64,000 nt of DNA from Granulicella aggregans (lineage in GTDB: Bacteria; Acidobacteriota; Terriglobia; Terriglobales; Acidobacteriaceae): the NCBI RefSeq assembly GCF_025685565.1, contig NZ_JAGSYE010000002.1, positions 1,352,591 through 1,416,590 of the forward strand. Reading direction: 5' to 3'. Made by a program: the position numbers and the translations under genes. Within the stretch, counting starts at the first letter, position 1, and the number at the start of each line of letters is the position of its first letter. This document shows, one piece after another, positions 7,770 through 16,900 of the stretch. Under the pieces are notes generated by a model. It made no database searches, had not been told where the DNA came from, and was given only the letters and a program-made list of their open reading frames with translations.

Positions 7770-8867
7770 ATGCCTCTGAACTGTGGAATTGTAGGTCTGC
7801 CGAACGTCGGCAAGAGCACCATCTTCAACGCACTCACCAGCGCCAAGGCCCAGGCCGCGAACTACCCCTTCTGCACGATCGACCCCAACACCGGCGTCGT
7901 CACGGTCCCGGATGAGCGGCTCGCGAAGATCGCCGCGCTGATCCAGCCTAAGAGCCTTGTTCCCACCACAATGGAGTTCATCGACATCGCCGGCCTGGTC
8001 GAAGGCGCGTCGAAGGGCGAAGGCCTCGGCAACCAGTTCCTCGGCCATATCCGCGCCACCGATGCGGTCTGCCACGTCGTCCGCTGCTTTGATGACGCCG
8101 AGGTGATCCACGTCGCCGGCGGCGTCAACCCGCTGCACGACATCGACATCATCAACACCGAACTCCTGCTGGCCGATCTCGACACCGTCGAGAAGCGTTT
8201 CACCAAGGTAGAGCGCTCCGCCAAGGCCACCGCCGACCAGAAGATCAAGGCTGAGCACGCGACGCTACAGAAGCTGCTTGCGGTGCTGAACGCGGGCAAA
8301 CCAGCGCGCACTGCTGACCTCACCGACGAAGAACGCCTCATCGCTCGCGATCTATTCCTGATCACCATGAAGCCGCAGCTCTACGTCGCCAACGTTGACG
8401 AGGCCGGTCTCAATGACGGCAACGCCTACACGAAGCTCGTCGAGGAACGTGCCCAGGAAGAAGGCGCGCAGGTCGTCAGCATCTGCGGAGCGCTCGAGAG
8501 CGAGATTGCGCTGTTGGAGCCGGAGGAGCGGGCGGAGTTTCTTGATGCCGCCGGATTGAAGGAGCCGGGATTGAATCGGCTGATCCACTCGGCGTACCGG
8601 TTGCTGGATCTGATCACGTACTTCACGGCTGGCGTGCAGGAGGTTCGGGCGTGGACCATCAAACGCGGCACCAAGGCTCCGGGAGCGGCGGGCGTGATCC
8701 ACTCGGACTTCGAGAAGGGCTTCATCAAGGCGGACTGCTATGCGTCGGATGATCTCTTCCTCTACGGCAGCGAGCAAGCCGTGAAAGAAAAGGGTCTACT
8801 GCGGTCGGAAGGTAAGGAGTACATCGTCAAGGACGGCGACATCCTCTTCTTCAAATTCAACGTGTAA
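7770..8867 (+). CDS. ychF: ribosome-binding GTPase/ATPase YchF
   Basis: This 365-residue Obg-family P-loop protein has G1 GLPNVGKSTIFNAL at 7-20, G3 in DIAGLVEGASKGEGLGNQFL and the variant G4 typical of YchF (NVDE instead of NKxD). The C-terminal TGS domain ends VKDGDILFFKFNV. YchF binds ATP more readily than GTP and associates with ribosomes and the translation machinery. Its length and order of motifs are normal. It stands alone between a toxin-antitoxin pair and an OsmC gene. Confidence 0.96.
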   Translation: MPLNCGIVGLPNVGKSTIFNALTSAKAQAANYPFCTIDPNTGVVTVPDERLAKIAALIQPKSLVPTTMEFIDIAGLVEGASKGEGLGNQFLGHIRATDAVCHVVRCFDDAEVIHVAGGVNPLHDIDIINTELLLADLDTVEKRFTKVERSAKATADQKIKAEHATLQKLLAVLNAGKPARTADLTDEERLIARDLFLITMKPQLYVANVDEAGLNDGNAYTKLVEERAQEEGAQVVSICGALESEIALLEPEERAEFLDAAGLKEPGLNRLIHSAYRLLDLITYFTAGVQEVRAWTIKRGTKAPGAAGVIHSDFEKGFIKADCYASDDLFLYGSEQAVKEKGLLRSEGKEYIVKDGDILFFKFNV

Positions 8868-8900
8868 CTCTTCAAGCATCCCCTGTGCGGGAAAAGGAAC

Positions 8901-9311
8901 ATGATGGTTGCGATTCAAGTCGAATATCAGGGAGACCTGCACTGTAAGGCAGTGCATGGTCCGTCTCATACAGAACTCACCACCGACGCTCCTAAAGACA
9001 ATCAGGGGCGCGGCGAAAGCTTTTCTCCCACCGACCTTGTCGCGACTGCGCTCGGCAGTTGCATCCTCAGCGTGATGGGCATACTTGCGCGCACGCTGGA
9101 GGTTGACATTACCGGGGCGACCGCAACGGTCGAAAAGGAGATGACGACCACTGCGCCGAGGATGATCGCGAGCCTGACGGTCCGGGTTCATATCCCCCAC
9201 GAGATCAGCCCCGAGAATCAGGCCAAGTTCGAGCGAGCAGCTCATACCTGCCCCGTCCACAAGAGTCTTCACCCGGACGTCAAGGCCCCCATCGAATTTG
9301 TCTGGGGTTAG
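8901..9311 (+). CDS. OsmC-family peroxiredoxin-like protein
   Basis: This 136-residue OsmC/Ohr-fold protein has the two redox cysteines in ALGSCILSVMG and AHTCPVHKSL. OsmC proteins reduce organic hydroperoxides as cytosolic homodimers. The SFSPTDLVATALGSC segment is more like the YhfA/OsmC branch than Ohr. AAGGA precedes the ATG, which is doubled (MM). It is 33 bases after ychF on the same strand and may be read through from it. Confidence 0.88.
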   Translation: MMVAIQVEYQGDLHCKAVHGPSHTELTTDAPKDNQGRGESFSPTDLVATALGSCILSVMGILARTLEVDITGATATVEKEMTTTAPRMIASLTVRVHIPHEISPENQAKFERAAHTCPVHKSLHPDVKAPIEFVWG

Positions 9312-9350
9312 AGCCGACGAGATGGTTAGAAGCGCAGACGGGCTTGATGT

Positions 9351-9880
9351 CTACCTCTGCGCTTCCAACTCATCCAACTCCGCAAACACCTCTGCCACCG
9401 TCACCCGAATCTCCGTTCCCGGGACCGTAAGCTCTTCTGCCACCTGCCGCTGCCCACTCTCGTCGGAGACGAAGGCGGTCCGCCGCAGGGGATCGACGAT
9501 CCACACCATCGGCACGCCCATCGCGAGGTAGTCCTTCGCGCGCTCCTCGATCTCGCTCATCCGCTGATCGCGCGAAAGGATTTCGATGCACAGCATGGGC
9601 GGACCCGAACGATCGCCTCGAACGGCCCGGATGCGCTAAGAACAGCTACATCCGGAATGCGAAACCGCGTCGGAGCCACCTGTACCCGCTGCTCCGACAC
9701 AACACGAATCCCCCACTCCCGTTTGTGCTGAAGAAAAAGGCCGATGAAGAAGACCTGTATGTTCGAGTGCTGCCCTTCGCCCGCGTTGCGCTCCTTCACC
9801 TCACCGTCGATCCAGTCACAATCGGGCCGATAGTCAGCTTCGAGATACACCTGTAACGGAACCAGCGTAGAAGTCGCCAT
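9351..9880 (-). pseudogene. Uma2-family endonuclease (DUF820) gene broken by a -1 frameshift
   Basis: Two overlapping frames together give one Uma2 protein. The first (from 9880) runs MATSTLVPLQVYLEADYRP through QVAPTRFRIPDVAV to FEAIVR. The second continues with PPMLCIEILSRDQRMSE, AKDYLAMGVPMVWIVDP and the C-terminus at 9351. Restoring one base near 9598-9606 joins them and recreates the family motif (proline pair, hydrophobic strand, then E-[IV]-L-S). Uma2 proteins have a PD-(D/E)xK-type restriction fold of unclear function and are common in acidobacteria and cyanobacteria. The single missing base could be a true inactivation or a sequence error. Confidence 0.75.
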
Positions 9881-10041
9881 AGAAGTAGCCCGCCTCTCCC
9901 CGCCTAGACAAGACGGATTGCTCAGCGATAGTATCGCGGCTTCCTGAGTGATCCAGTATAGGGAATCGACAGGGCAATCGGGGCAGATCCCACGACTGTA
10001 CCGGTTCCTGGAGATCGCTGAGGAACGGAAACCGTACCTCA

Positions 10042-10095
10042 GCGGCTAAAGCCGCAATGCACATGCAGCGCTTACGGCACGGCTGAAGCCGTGCC
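10042..10095. repeat. REP-like double palindrome between Uma2 remnant and DUF885 gene
   Basis: Two adjacent hairpins are visible. GCGGC-TAAA-GCCGC is at 10042-10055, and GGCACGGC-TGAA-GCCGTGCC is at 10076-10095. Both have 4-base purine-rich loops and sit 54 bases past the 3' end of the minus-strand DUF885 gene. They look like a small dispersed palindromic element. They could also end transcription of that gene, although no T tract follows. Confidence 0.5.
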
Positions 10096-10148
10096 CTTAT
10101 GCAATAACGTCTTTCAATAGGCTCCCAGGGCTCCTGCGCTTCCTTCTT

Positions 10149-11834
10149 CTATGGTTCCCGGGCTTCCTTGACGATCATCTCGTCTTCCATCAAAGGGACC
10201 GGGATCATGCCTTCGTTGTTGAAGCGGTCCATGAAGTCGCGCATGACGAAGGGCTTGCCGGCGATCTCCTGCTGGCGCGAGTACTCGGTCATCAGGCGAT
10301 CGAAGAGGATCTTGCCCGTCACGTAACTGGCGCCGTATCCGGGCTGGCGGAGATAGAGCAGCTGTTCGAAGGTCGTCAGTGAATCGCCCGCGACCGCCCA
10401 TCCCCTGGGTGTCCACGCAGAGTGGAACTTGCCTGCCTGCTCGAGGGTGAAGTCATTCGATTGGACGTAGAGCGCGGCGAGGCCACGGGCAGCGCGGTTC
10501 GCCAGCATCATCCAGACGAGCTCCTTGGCGCGCGGATTGTCGTCATAGAGACCGGCGTGCATGACGATCTCCTCGAAGGCGGTGGCAAAGCCCTCGGCGC
10601 GGGTGTCCCAGATGTTCGAGAGCGGAGCGACGCGCCGGATTGGATCAGGATTGGGCTCGTCGCGCATGCGGGCGAGGTCGATCCAGTGGTACTCGTGCGA
10701 CATGAGGAGCATGGGCTCGCGGTGCGTGACGCGGGTGAAGAAGATGCGCTTGTCTTCGGGAACATAGTGGCCGAGTTGCGGTTCGAGCGCGCCTCGGATG
10801 TAGGGCTTGTCCGGAATGATGGGCTTCGTGGTGATGAACTTGATGAACTTGTCGAGCCGGGCCCGGCTCATCTTGTCGTAGCTGGCAGCGTCGGTGACGG
10901 GATCGAGAGGAGGAAGGTTCTGGTTGTTCAGCTCTTCGAGGCGAAGGGCGGCCTGGGCCCGCTCCAGTTCGTGGTGCAGAAGGACGACCTGGTCCTCCCA
11001 GGTGAAGGGTATGAGGTGGACGTTCTTCTCGTACCAGTTGTAGTTCTCCTTGCCTACGCCAGAGGGGCCAGCCTTCTGCGGGGCCAGCTTGGCCAGCCAT
11101 TCGATAAAGTCATCTGTAGCCTTATGGGCGCTGACAACTGCGGCCTGAAGCTCGGGCGAGGTGCCGTTCAGGTCGGCATGTTGACTGCCTTCAAGCGTGG
11201 TCACGGTCAATGTTCCCGCTTCAAGCGATGTAAGCGTGGCGGCCTGGTCGCGCAGTTCCTGCTCTCCCCACACCCAGAGGTCGCGTGCGTTGCTGTCCTT
11301 CAGATTTGTCTTCGCCTCGGAGAGCAGCGCAGGGATGGCTTCCATGCGCGTGGTCAGGGTCTTCTGGTCTGCTTGTGACAGCGGGAACTTGTAGGTGTAG
11401 AGGTCGATCGCATCATACGCAAGCGGCCCTTCGCGCAGAGGGCAATCACTGCGGACGGCCCACACACTGACGTAGAACGCGGGGTCGCGGGCCCAGGGGC
11501 GGAGAACGCGCAGATTGAAGTCGAAGCCGTTCATCTCCGCTTGGACGAGCTTGTAGTCGTTGATCTTCTCGATGGGCCAGCCGGTCACGTCGACTGCCGC
11601 AAGCCGCTTCTGCCACTCTGGCAGGGCATCCGCCTTCGCGGCCATCGCTCTTGCGCTGTAGTCCGGAAGCATGCTGTTCATCGCGGGGCGCTCAAACGAG
11701 CGCCAGCCTTCAAACAACTTCACCAGCTCCGCGTATCCAGCTGGCTGCGCATCTGCTCTAGCGGAAGGCGCGTTCAAGATCGACGTAAAGAAGACGAGGA
11801 CGAGAAGGGCTACAGAGCGGCGTGAAAGAGGCAC
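10149..11834 (-). CDS. secreted DUF885-family protein, peptidase-like
   Basis: This 561-residue protein starts with a signal peptide (about residues 1-27, ending ARADA). It shows the DUF885 pattern: LLSEAKTNL in the first half, LLMSHEYHWIDL in the middle, EGFATAFEEIVMHAGL, and YGASYVTGKILFDRL near the C-terminus. DUF885 proteins are related to zinc peptidases. The usual HExxGH-type motif is here SHEYHW, so only the HE pair is clear and catalytic competence is uncertain. It is exported, and no partner genes are evident. The regulator upstream on the same strand is separated by about 100 bases. Confidence 0.8.
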   Translation of the reverse strand: MPLSRRSVALLVLVFFTSILNAPSARADAQPAGYAELVKLFEGWRSFERPAMNSMLPDYSARAMAAKADALPEWQKRLAAVDVTGWPIEKINDYKLVQAEMNGFDFNLRVLRPWARDPAFYVSVWAVRSDCPLREGPLAYDAIDLYTYKFPLSQADQKTLTTRMEAIPALLSEAKTNLKDSNARDLWVWGEQELRDQAATLTSLEAGTLTVTTLEGSQHADLNGTSPELQAAVVSAHKATDDFIEWLAKLAPQKAGPSGVGKENYNWYEKNVHLIPFTWEDQVVLLHHELERAQAALRLEELNNQNLPPLDPVTDAASYDKMSRARLDKFIKFITTKPIIPDKPYIRGALEPQLGHYVPEDKRIFFTRVTHREPMLLMSHEYHWIDLARMRDEPNPDPIRRVAPLSNIWDTRAEGFATAFEEIVMHAGLYDDNPRAKELVWMMLANRAARGLAALYVQSNDFTLEQAGKFHSAWTPRGWAVAGDSLTTFEQLLYLRQPGYGASYVTGKILFDRLMTEYSRQQEIAGKPFVMRDFMDRFNNEGMIPVPLMEDEMIVKEAREP

Positions 11835-11937
11835 GAGCGTTCTCCGTGGAATGCAAAGATAGGCGAAAGGGTGATGTCGCTATTCTTGCAGACTGCGGGG
11901 CGCTTGCGAGATTCTTTCGTACCGGGGAGCGTTGGAC

Positions 11938-13596
11938 TTACTCTTCGAGCCCGGCCTTCTTCAGCCCGACCATTAACTGTTCGACCAGGTCAGGCTGCCA
12001 CCAGACCGCCAGCTCTTGATGCGGTGCCCTGGCGAAGTCCGGGCGCCGGACTAAGAGCATGTTCAGCGCACGTTCCGCAGCAGGCTTGTCGCCCATCTGT
12101 CCACGCGCAGCGGCGATAAGAAGGCTGGTGCGCCAGTATTCGGGCATATTGGTGCGGTCGGCGAACTCGAGCGCGGCGCGGTACTCGCCGTTGCGATACG
12201 CGTCCATTCCGGGAACGAACCAGTACCAGCCGGGATGGTGAGGATTCAGCCGGCGGGCACTTGCGGAGAGCACGCCGCCACGTTTCCAATCGCCTGCGTA
12301 TGCGATCAAGAAGCCGAGATAGGCGAGCGTGAAGCCATCCATCGGATTCAGCTCCAGAGCTCGCGCTGCCGAGAGACGGAAGCGTTGAAACTCCTTACGG
12401 AAAAACTCCGAGGCTGCCAGAGCGTGATGCGCAAGATGGTTCGAAGGCGCAAGTTCGACAGCCCGCCGCGCAGCGGCGAGTGCTCGATCCAACGGGTCAG
12501 GCCCGAGGTTGAAGCCGTGCGTGAACTCTTCCTTATAGATGAGCGAGAGCATCGCCCATGCGTCGGCGTATGCGGGCGCATGCTCCACAGCCCGCTCGAG
12601 CGCCATGCGCACGGGAAGATGCTCCTCCGCGCTGAGGCGCTGAAAGTAGGCGAAGCATCGCAGGACAGCCTCATACGGAGTCAGGCGTGCAGGATCGACG
12701 CTACGCAGGGTCTCGCCCATGTTGCGCGGAAGCACGCCGTAGGAGTCCGCGATGGTGGAGACGATCTGCGGCACGATGTCGTCGAGCAGATCGAACTCCG
12801 CATGCGGCGTGAAGTCGCGGTCGTAAGTCGCCGCCCAGAGGTGCGCTCCGGTCTCGCGATCGACAAGCTGTGCGGAGAGGCGAAGCCTTGGGCCAGCTTG
12901 GCGAAGGCTCCCTTCGAGGATGTAGCGCGGGCCAGAATGCTCAGCGTCCGCCGACTTTCCGTGGTGGGCGTGCGCAGACGCGGCCACTACACGCAGATAA
13001 GAGAAGCGAGAGAGTCCGGTGAGAATGTCTTCGGTCGCTCCGTCGGCGTAGCCGGCCAGACTCGGATCGGGGCCGCTCCACTTGAAGGGCCGCACCGCTA
13101 TCCAGAGACACTCTTCGATCGCAGCCTTGGCGGAGTCCGGAACGGCTGCGCTCGCCGGGGTTGCGCCGGTCCTGGAAGTGTCTTCAGAAGAACTTTCGCT
13201 ATCGAGCTGTGAGGGAGACGTTGCCGGATGCGTGACAGGCGCGATGAAGCGATATCCGCGCTTGGGAACGGTTTCGATGTACATCGGAGCATCGACTGAA
13301 TCGCCGAGCGTCTCGCGCAGCTTCATCATCGCGGCGTTCATGCTGTGTTCGAAGTCGACGAAGGTGTCTGCGGGCCATAACTGGCGGCGGAGTTCATCAC
13401 GGGTGACCAGTTCGCCCGCGTGCTCGAGCAGGTAAACGAGGATGCGGAAGCATTGCTCCCTGATCTTGAGTGGGATGCCGCTCCGTCGCAGTTCAGCGTT
13501 CTGCAGGTCGACCTGGTAGACACCAAATCGCCAGCTCTGTATCCCGTTGGCCATCTGTGGCACGATCTTCAGCTTCTCACTCGTTTCGATCAGCAT
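11938..13596 (-). CDS. winged-helix (CadC/ToxR-type) regulator with TolB-like and TPR domains
   Basis: An OmpR-type winged helix comes first (WRFGVYQVDLQNAELRR ... FRILVYLLEHAGELVTRDEL ... ETVPKRGYRF). A linker and a FlgO/TolB-N-like nucleotide-cyclase-associated domain follow (YADGATEDILTGLSRF ... YILEGSLRQAGPRLRLSAQL). At least five TPR units complete the roughly 550 residues. There is no receiver domain and no clear membrane helix, so the signal probably comes through the TPR part. This architecture is very common in Acidobacteriota. The start is uncertain: ATG 13596 follows AGGGTG, while ATG 13554 and GTG 13644 are also in frame. Targets are unknown; the DUF885 gene downstream is one candidate. 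Confidence 0.8.
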   Translation of the reverse strand: MLIETSEKLKIVPQMANGIQSWRFGVYQVDLQNAELRRSGIPLKIREQCFRILVYLLEHAGELVTRDELRRQLWPADTFVDFEHSMNAAMMKLRETLGDSVDAPMYIETVPKRGYRFIAPVTHPATSPSQLDSESSSEDTSRTGATPASAAVPDSAKAAIEECLWIAVRPFKWSGPDPSLAGYADGATEDILTGLSRFSYLRVVAASAHAHHGKSADAEHSGPRYILEGSLRQAGPRLRLSAQLVDRETGAHLWAATYDRDFTPHAEFDLLDDIVPQIVSTIADSYGVLPRNMGETLRSVDPARLTPYEAVLRCFAYFQRLSAEEHLPVRMALERAVEHAPAYADAWAMLSLIYKEEFTHGFNLGPDPLDRALAAARRAVELAPSNHLAHHALAASEFFRKEFQRFRLSAARALELNPMDGFTLAYLGFLIAYAGDWKRGGVLSASARRLNPHHPGWYWFVPGMDAYRNGEYRAALEFADRTNMPEYWRTSLLIAAARGQMGDKPAAERALNMLLVRRPDFARAPHQELAVWWQPDLVEQLMVGLKKAGLEE

Positions 13597-13845
13597 ACTT
13601 TGGACACCCTGCGGTTGAAAGCGGTTCGGAGACCAGTCCAGCACCTCCGTAATGGTAGTGGCGCAAGAACCGAATGCGTATCGTCGCCGCTAAGTCCTCT
13701 GCAATCATACGCCCGCTAGATGATCGCAATTTCACCTCGGAATCATCGCGAGAGCATGGCACAAACCGGGACGAACGAGCAAAGTACAAAACATCGACAG
13801 CGGCCAACCAAGATGTTGATCGCGGAAATCGAAAGGAGCCACACC

Positions 13846-14274
13846 ATGACACGCATCCTCCCCAAGCTCGCTCTCAGCCTCTCACTCGCCACTGGCCTTG
13901 TCGCCGGAACCTCGACGGCGTTCGCCGAGTCTCCATCCAGCACCATGACCGTCAATGTACCCTTTGCCTTCTCTGCCAACCGTATCTCTCTTCCTGCCGG
14001 CGCGTATACCGTGCAGGCCTCTGAGCACTTCCTCAAGTTCACCAACGCGGCAACCAATAAGACCTTGGTTGTCGTCATCCGCCGCGATGACGGAACGGCG
14101 AACAACGGGCCTGCGCGCCTTACCTTCCACCGTGTCAACGGACAGACTTACCTCTCCCAGGTCTGGACCGACGGAACCGCCTTGCACAGCGAGCTGCTAT
14201 CGCACCCCAAGATCAACCGCGAGATCGGACAGCTCGCCCAATCCGACACCACCTTTGAGATCGCTACGAAGTAG
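13846..14274 (+). CDS. small secreted protein of unknown function
   Basis: This is a 142-residue product with a signal peptide (about residues 1-27, ending AFAES). The mature part is beta-rich, starting MTVNVPFAFSANRISLPAGAYTV and including LTFHRVNGQTYLSQVW. I have the impression that this type is frequent in acidobacterial genomes, but I know no assigned function. AAAGGAG at 13832 sets the ATG at 13846. A longer frame from 13720 has no ribosome site and would bury the signal peptide. A strong hairpin terminator follows 27 bases after the stop. Confidence 0.75.
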   Translation: MTRILPKLALSLSLATGLVAGTSTAFAESPSSTMTVNVPFAFSANRISLPAGAYTVQASEHFLKFTNAATNKTLVVVIRRDDGTANNGPARLTFHRVNGQTYLSQVWTDGTALHSELLSHPKINREIGQLAQSDTTFEIATK

Positions 14275-14301
14275 CCACGATGTTGGAGCCCTCCCCCCAA
14301 T

Positions 14302-14338
14302 AGATTGCGGGCCGCATAGTCCATGCGGCCCGCAATCT
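14302..14338. terminator. bidirectional terminator between convergent genes
   Basis: A perfect 16-bp stem (14302-14317 with 14323-14338, arms starting AGATTGCGGG) has a 5-base loop AGTCC. A/T-rich flanks on both sides let it serve the plus-strand secreted-protein gene and the minus-strand hydantoinase gene. Confidence 0.85.
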
Positions 14339-14388
14339 TATTTATGCAGGCTGAGTCTTCTCCTGGCAGCCTTGATATCTCAAGTCCA

Positions 14389-15771
14389 CTAAGCTGTAAG
14401 CAGTGGCTTCCGGCGCAGCAGTTCCCCGCGCCCATACTCACCAACAAAGCTGCCGTCCTTCACCTGCACCTTGCCGCGCACCGTGACCACATCCGGACGG
14501 CCATCGATCTCGACGCCCTCGAAGCCGCTGTAGTCGCAGTTCATGTGCTGCGTCTTCACGGAGATCGTGCTGCGATAGGCAGGATCGTAGATCACGAGGT
14601 CCGCGTCACTGCCCACCGCGATCTCTCCCTTGCGCGGATAAAGGCCGAAGAGCTTTGCGGCCTTCGTGCTCAGCGCATCGACGAAGCGGTTCAGGCTCAG
14701 AGTGCCTCGGCTGACGCCGTACGTGTACATCAGGTTCACGCGGTCTTCGAGGCCGGGGATGCCGTTTGGGATGAGGGTGAAGTTATCTTTGCCCAGCAGC
14801 TTTTGCTCTAGGTCGAAGGGACAATGGTCTGTGCCCACGGTATCGATGCCGCCGTCTTCGAGCGCCTGCCACAACGTTGCCTGGTTGCGCTGGTCGCGCA
14901 GCGGCGGCGACATGACGTACTTCAGCCCCTCAACGCCCTCGCGCGCGGCATAGGTCTTATCGAGCAGAAAGTGCGGCAGCACCGATTCCACGCTAATCTT
15001 CACGCCGCGAGCTTTGGCATCAAGTGCCGCCCTCAACGCAGGCCCGCAGGAGAGATGCACGACATAGCCGGTGGCTCCGGTGGTCTCAAGGAAAGTAGCG
15101 AAGCGGATCGTCCCTTCGGCTTCAACGGTCTCCGGACGGCTGGGTTCATGCCACTCCGCGCCGGTCTTCCCGGCGGCGATCAACTCCTGCTGCAGGCGGC
15201 TTACCAGCTCCGCGTTCTCGCAGTGTGCGGTGACGATGACACCGAGTTCGTGAGCCAGTTTGAGCGTCTGGTACATCTCGCCGTCATCGACGCCGAAGAA
15301 GTTCTTGTAACTCAAAAATATCTTGAAGGAAGTCGTGCCATCGGCGACGATCTCGCGGAGCTGCGCCTCGGTCTTCTCGTCGTAGCGCGTCACAGCCATG
15401 TGGAAGGCGTAGTCGCAGGCGCTCAGGCCGGCGGCCTTGCGCTTCCAAGTGTTGTAGCCCTCCATGGCGTCTTCGTTGCGCGAGGGACAACACATCTCGA
15501 TGAGTGTGGTGGTGCCGCCTACAAGAGCCGCAGTGCTGGCAGTCTTGTAGTCGTCCTTCGCGAAGGTGCCCATGAAGGGCAGATGGATGTGAACGTGGGG
15601 ATCGATGAAGCCAGGGAAGATGTACTTGCCGGTGGCGTCGATGATCTTGGTTCCGGGGAGCACTTCAATGTGCCTGCCGATCGCCGAGATGGTCTCGTCT
15701 TCTATGTAGATGTCGGCAAAATAACGCTCTTTGCTGGTTACAATCTCTCCGTTGCGAATCAGCAGACACAT
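14389..15771 (-). CDS. hydA: dihydropyrimidinase / D-hydantoinase
   Basis: This 460-residue amidohydrolase has the hydantoinase metal site: HVHIHLP in the first strand, the carbamylated Lys in SFKIFLSYKN, His in TAHCENA and VHLSCG, and Asp in GTDHCPFD. It opens cyclic diamides (dihydropyrimidines, hydantoins). The ATG at 15771 has GGGAGGA nine bases upstream. Nearby in-frame ATG and GTG codons at 15780 and 15789 overlap that ribosome site and were rejected. It lies 36 bases after the ASADH-like gene on the same strand. No other pyrimidine-degradation genes are visible. Confidence 0.92.
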   Translation of the reverse strand: MCLLIRNGEIVTSKERYFADIYIEDETISAIGRHIEVLPGTKIIDATGKYIFPGFIDPHVHIHLPFMGTFAKDDYKTASTAALVGGTTTLIEMCCPSRNEDAMEGYNTWKRKAAGLSACDYAFHMAVTRYDEKTEAQLREIVADGTTSFKIFLSYKNFFGVDDGEMYQTLKLAHELGVIVTAHCENAELVSRLQQELIAAGKTGAEWHEPSRPETVEAEGTIRFATFLETTGATGYVVHLSCGPALRAALDAKARGVKISVESVLPHFLLDKTYAAREGVEGLKYVMSPPLRDQRNQATLWQALEDGGIDTVGTDHCPFDLEQKLLGKDNFTLIPNGIPGLEDRVNLMYTYGVSRGTLSLNRFVDALSTKAAKLFGLYPRKGEIAVGSDADLVIYDPAYRSTISVKTQHMNCDYSGFEGVEIDGRPDVVTVRGKVQVKDGSFVGEYGRGELLRRKPLLTA

Positions 15772-15807
15772 TCGAATCATTCCTCCCACAAGCGCGTGCG
15801 GATGCTT

Positions 15808-16851
15808 CTACTGTACTTTGCCGAGCGGTCGCATCTGCGCCAGTTCGCGGGCGCAGGCGATGGCATGAATCGCGGCGAGCTTGAGATTGTCTGCTGCGAC
15901 CAGCAGCTTGAAGCGAGTGTTCTCCGCCTTGCTCGCGTCGGCCGCTTCGACCGTCACCATGATCTCTTCCTGGCCGGTCGCGCTAAGGTTGCTGGGCGGC
16001 TCGGACTCCCTGGAGAGCAGATCGATGTGCTCGCCGACGAGGCTCAGCTCGAAGGCCTCGGTCGTTGTGGGTTCGGCGAGCTCGATAAAGATGGAGACGA
16101 CGTAACCATGGAAGACGGGAGCATGGATGAGCTGCAGAGCCAGCGGTGGAGCGCCCCCCATGAGCGTGTTGAAGTGAGCCTGGATGCGCGACTGCGTTGC
16201 GGCAAGGCGAATCTTCGCCTCCTCGCCCATGGTCTGCAACAGGTTGAAGGCTACCTGCGCGTCGTAGAGGTCTCGCGGCAGCTTCTGAAAGGAGAGCAGG
16301 CTCACGGTCTGCTGATGGAGCTCGTCCATTGCGGCACGGCCATACTGCGATGCCGGCTCAAGTACGGTCGCTGAAAGGCTCGTCACCTGAAACTTCTGCG
16401 AGGCGCGGGCGGTGATGAGAGCGAGGATGGTCGCGGCTGGATGCGCGGGAACTACCGCCGTTGTCTCGAGGTCGAGTTCGGCGGCTGCATCGTGCGCCTG
16501 CGCGGCCGCTACCCATGGAGAACGCACGAAGACGCCCGGCTCCTCTTCAAGCGCGAAGGTCATATCGATGGTACCTGCTCCGGCCTTGCGAGCGGTCTTG
16601 CAATACTTTGAGGCGACCTCGGCCTCTCCGGAAAAGAAGACGAAGTCCATCGCGTCGAAGGAGTTTGCGTCGATGGGCTGGATGAAGGAGATCTCGTCGC
16701 CAGCCGAAGCGATCTGCCCGGTAGCCCGGTCTTCGTCGAGCAGGGTGAAGCTGGAGGCGGCGAAGCTTGAATCGCTGAGCGCGTCGCCCAGCTCCTTACC
16801 GGCAAGAGACGCGGCTCCTACAATCGCGATGCGATAGATTTTGATACTCAT
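15808..16851 (-). CDS. aspartate-semialdehyde dehydrogenase-like protein (USG-1 type) lacking the catalytic Cys
   Basis: This 347-residue protein has the ASADH fold. The N-terminal RIAIVGAASLAGKEL is the NADP site, FVFFSGEAEVASKY follows, and the C-terminal half carries QSRIQAHFNTLMGG. Where genuine ASADH has the nucleophilic Cys (NPNCST), this protein reads PAHPAATI, so dehydrogenase activity is unlikely. It resembles the USG-1 group of non-catalytic relatives. The ATG at 16851 begins the conserved strand; a longer frame to 16980 adds an unrelated leader. Neighbours are pssA and psd upstream and hydantoinase downstream, none of which needs ASADH. Confidence 0.75.
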   Translation of the reverse strand: MSIKIYRIAIVGAASLAGKELGDALSDSSFAASSFTLLDEDRATGQIASAGDEISFIQPIDANSFDAMDFVFFSGEAEVASKYCKTARKAGAGTIDMTFALEEEPGVFVRSPWVAAAQAHDAAAELDLETTAVVPAHPAATILALITARASQKFQVTSLSATVLEPASQYGRAAMDELHQQTVSLLSFQKLPRDLYDAQVAFNLLQTMGEEAKIRLAATQSRIQAHFNTLMGGAPPLALQLIHAPVFHGYVVSIFIELAEPTTTEAFELSLVGEHIDLLSRESEPPSNLSATGQEEIMVTVEAADASKAENTRFKLLVAADNLKLAAIHAIACARELAQMRPLGKVQ

Positions 16852-16900
16852 CTTCAACCTGCTTCCTGCACGTACCAGATCGCGGCACAAACAGCCTACT

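Noticed and set aside
14824..16374. Plus-strand open frame of 516 codons antisense to hydA and the ASADH-like gene
   Set aside because: It spans two well-supported minus-strand genes and their intergenic gap, has no ribosome site and no recognisable domain.
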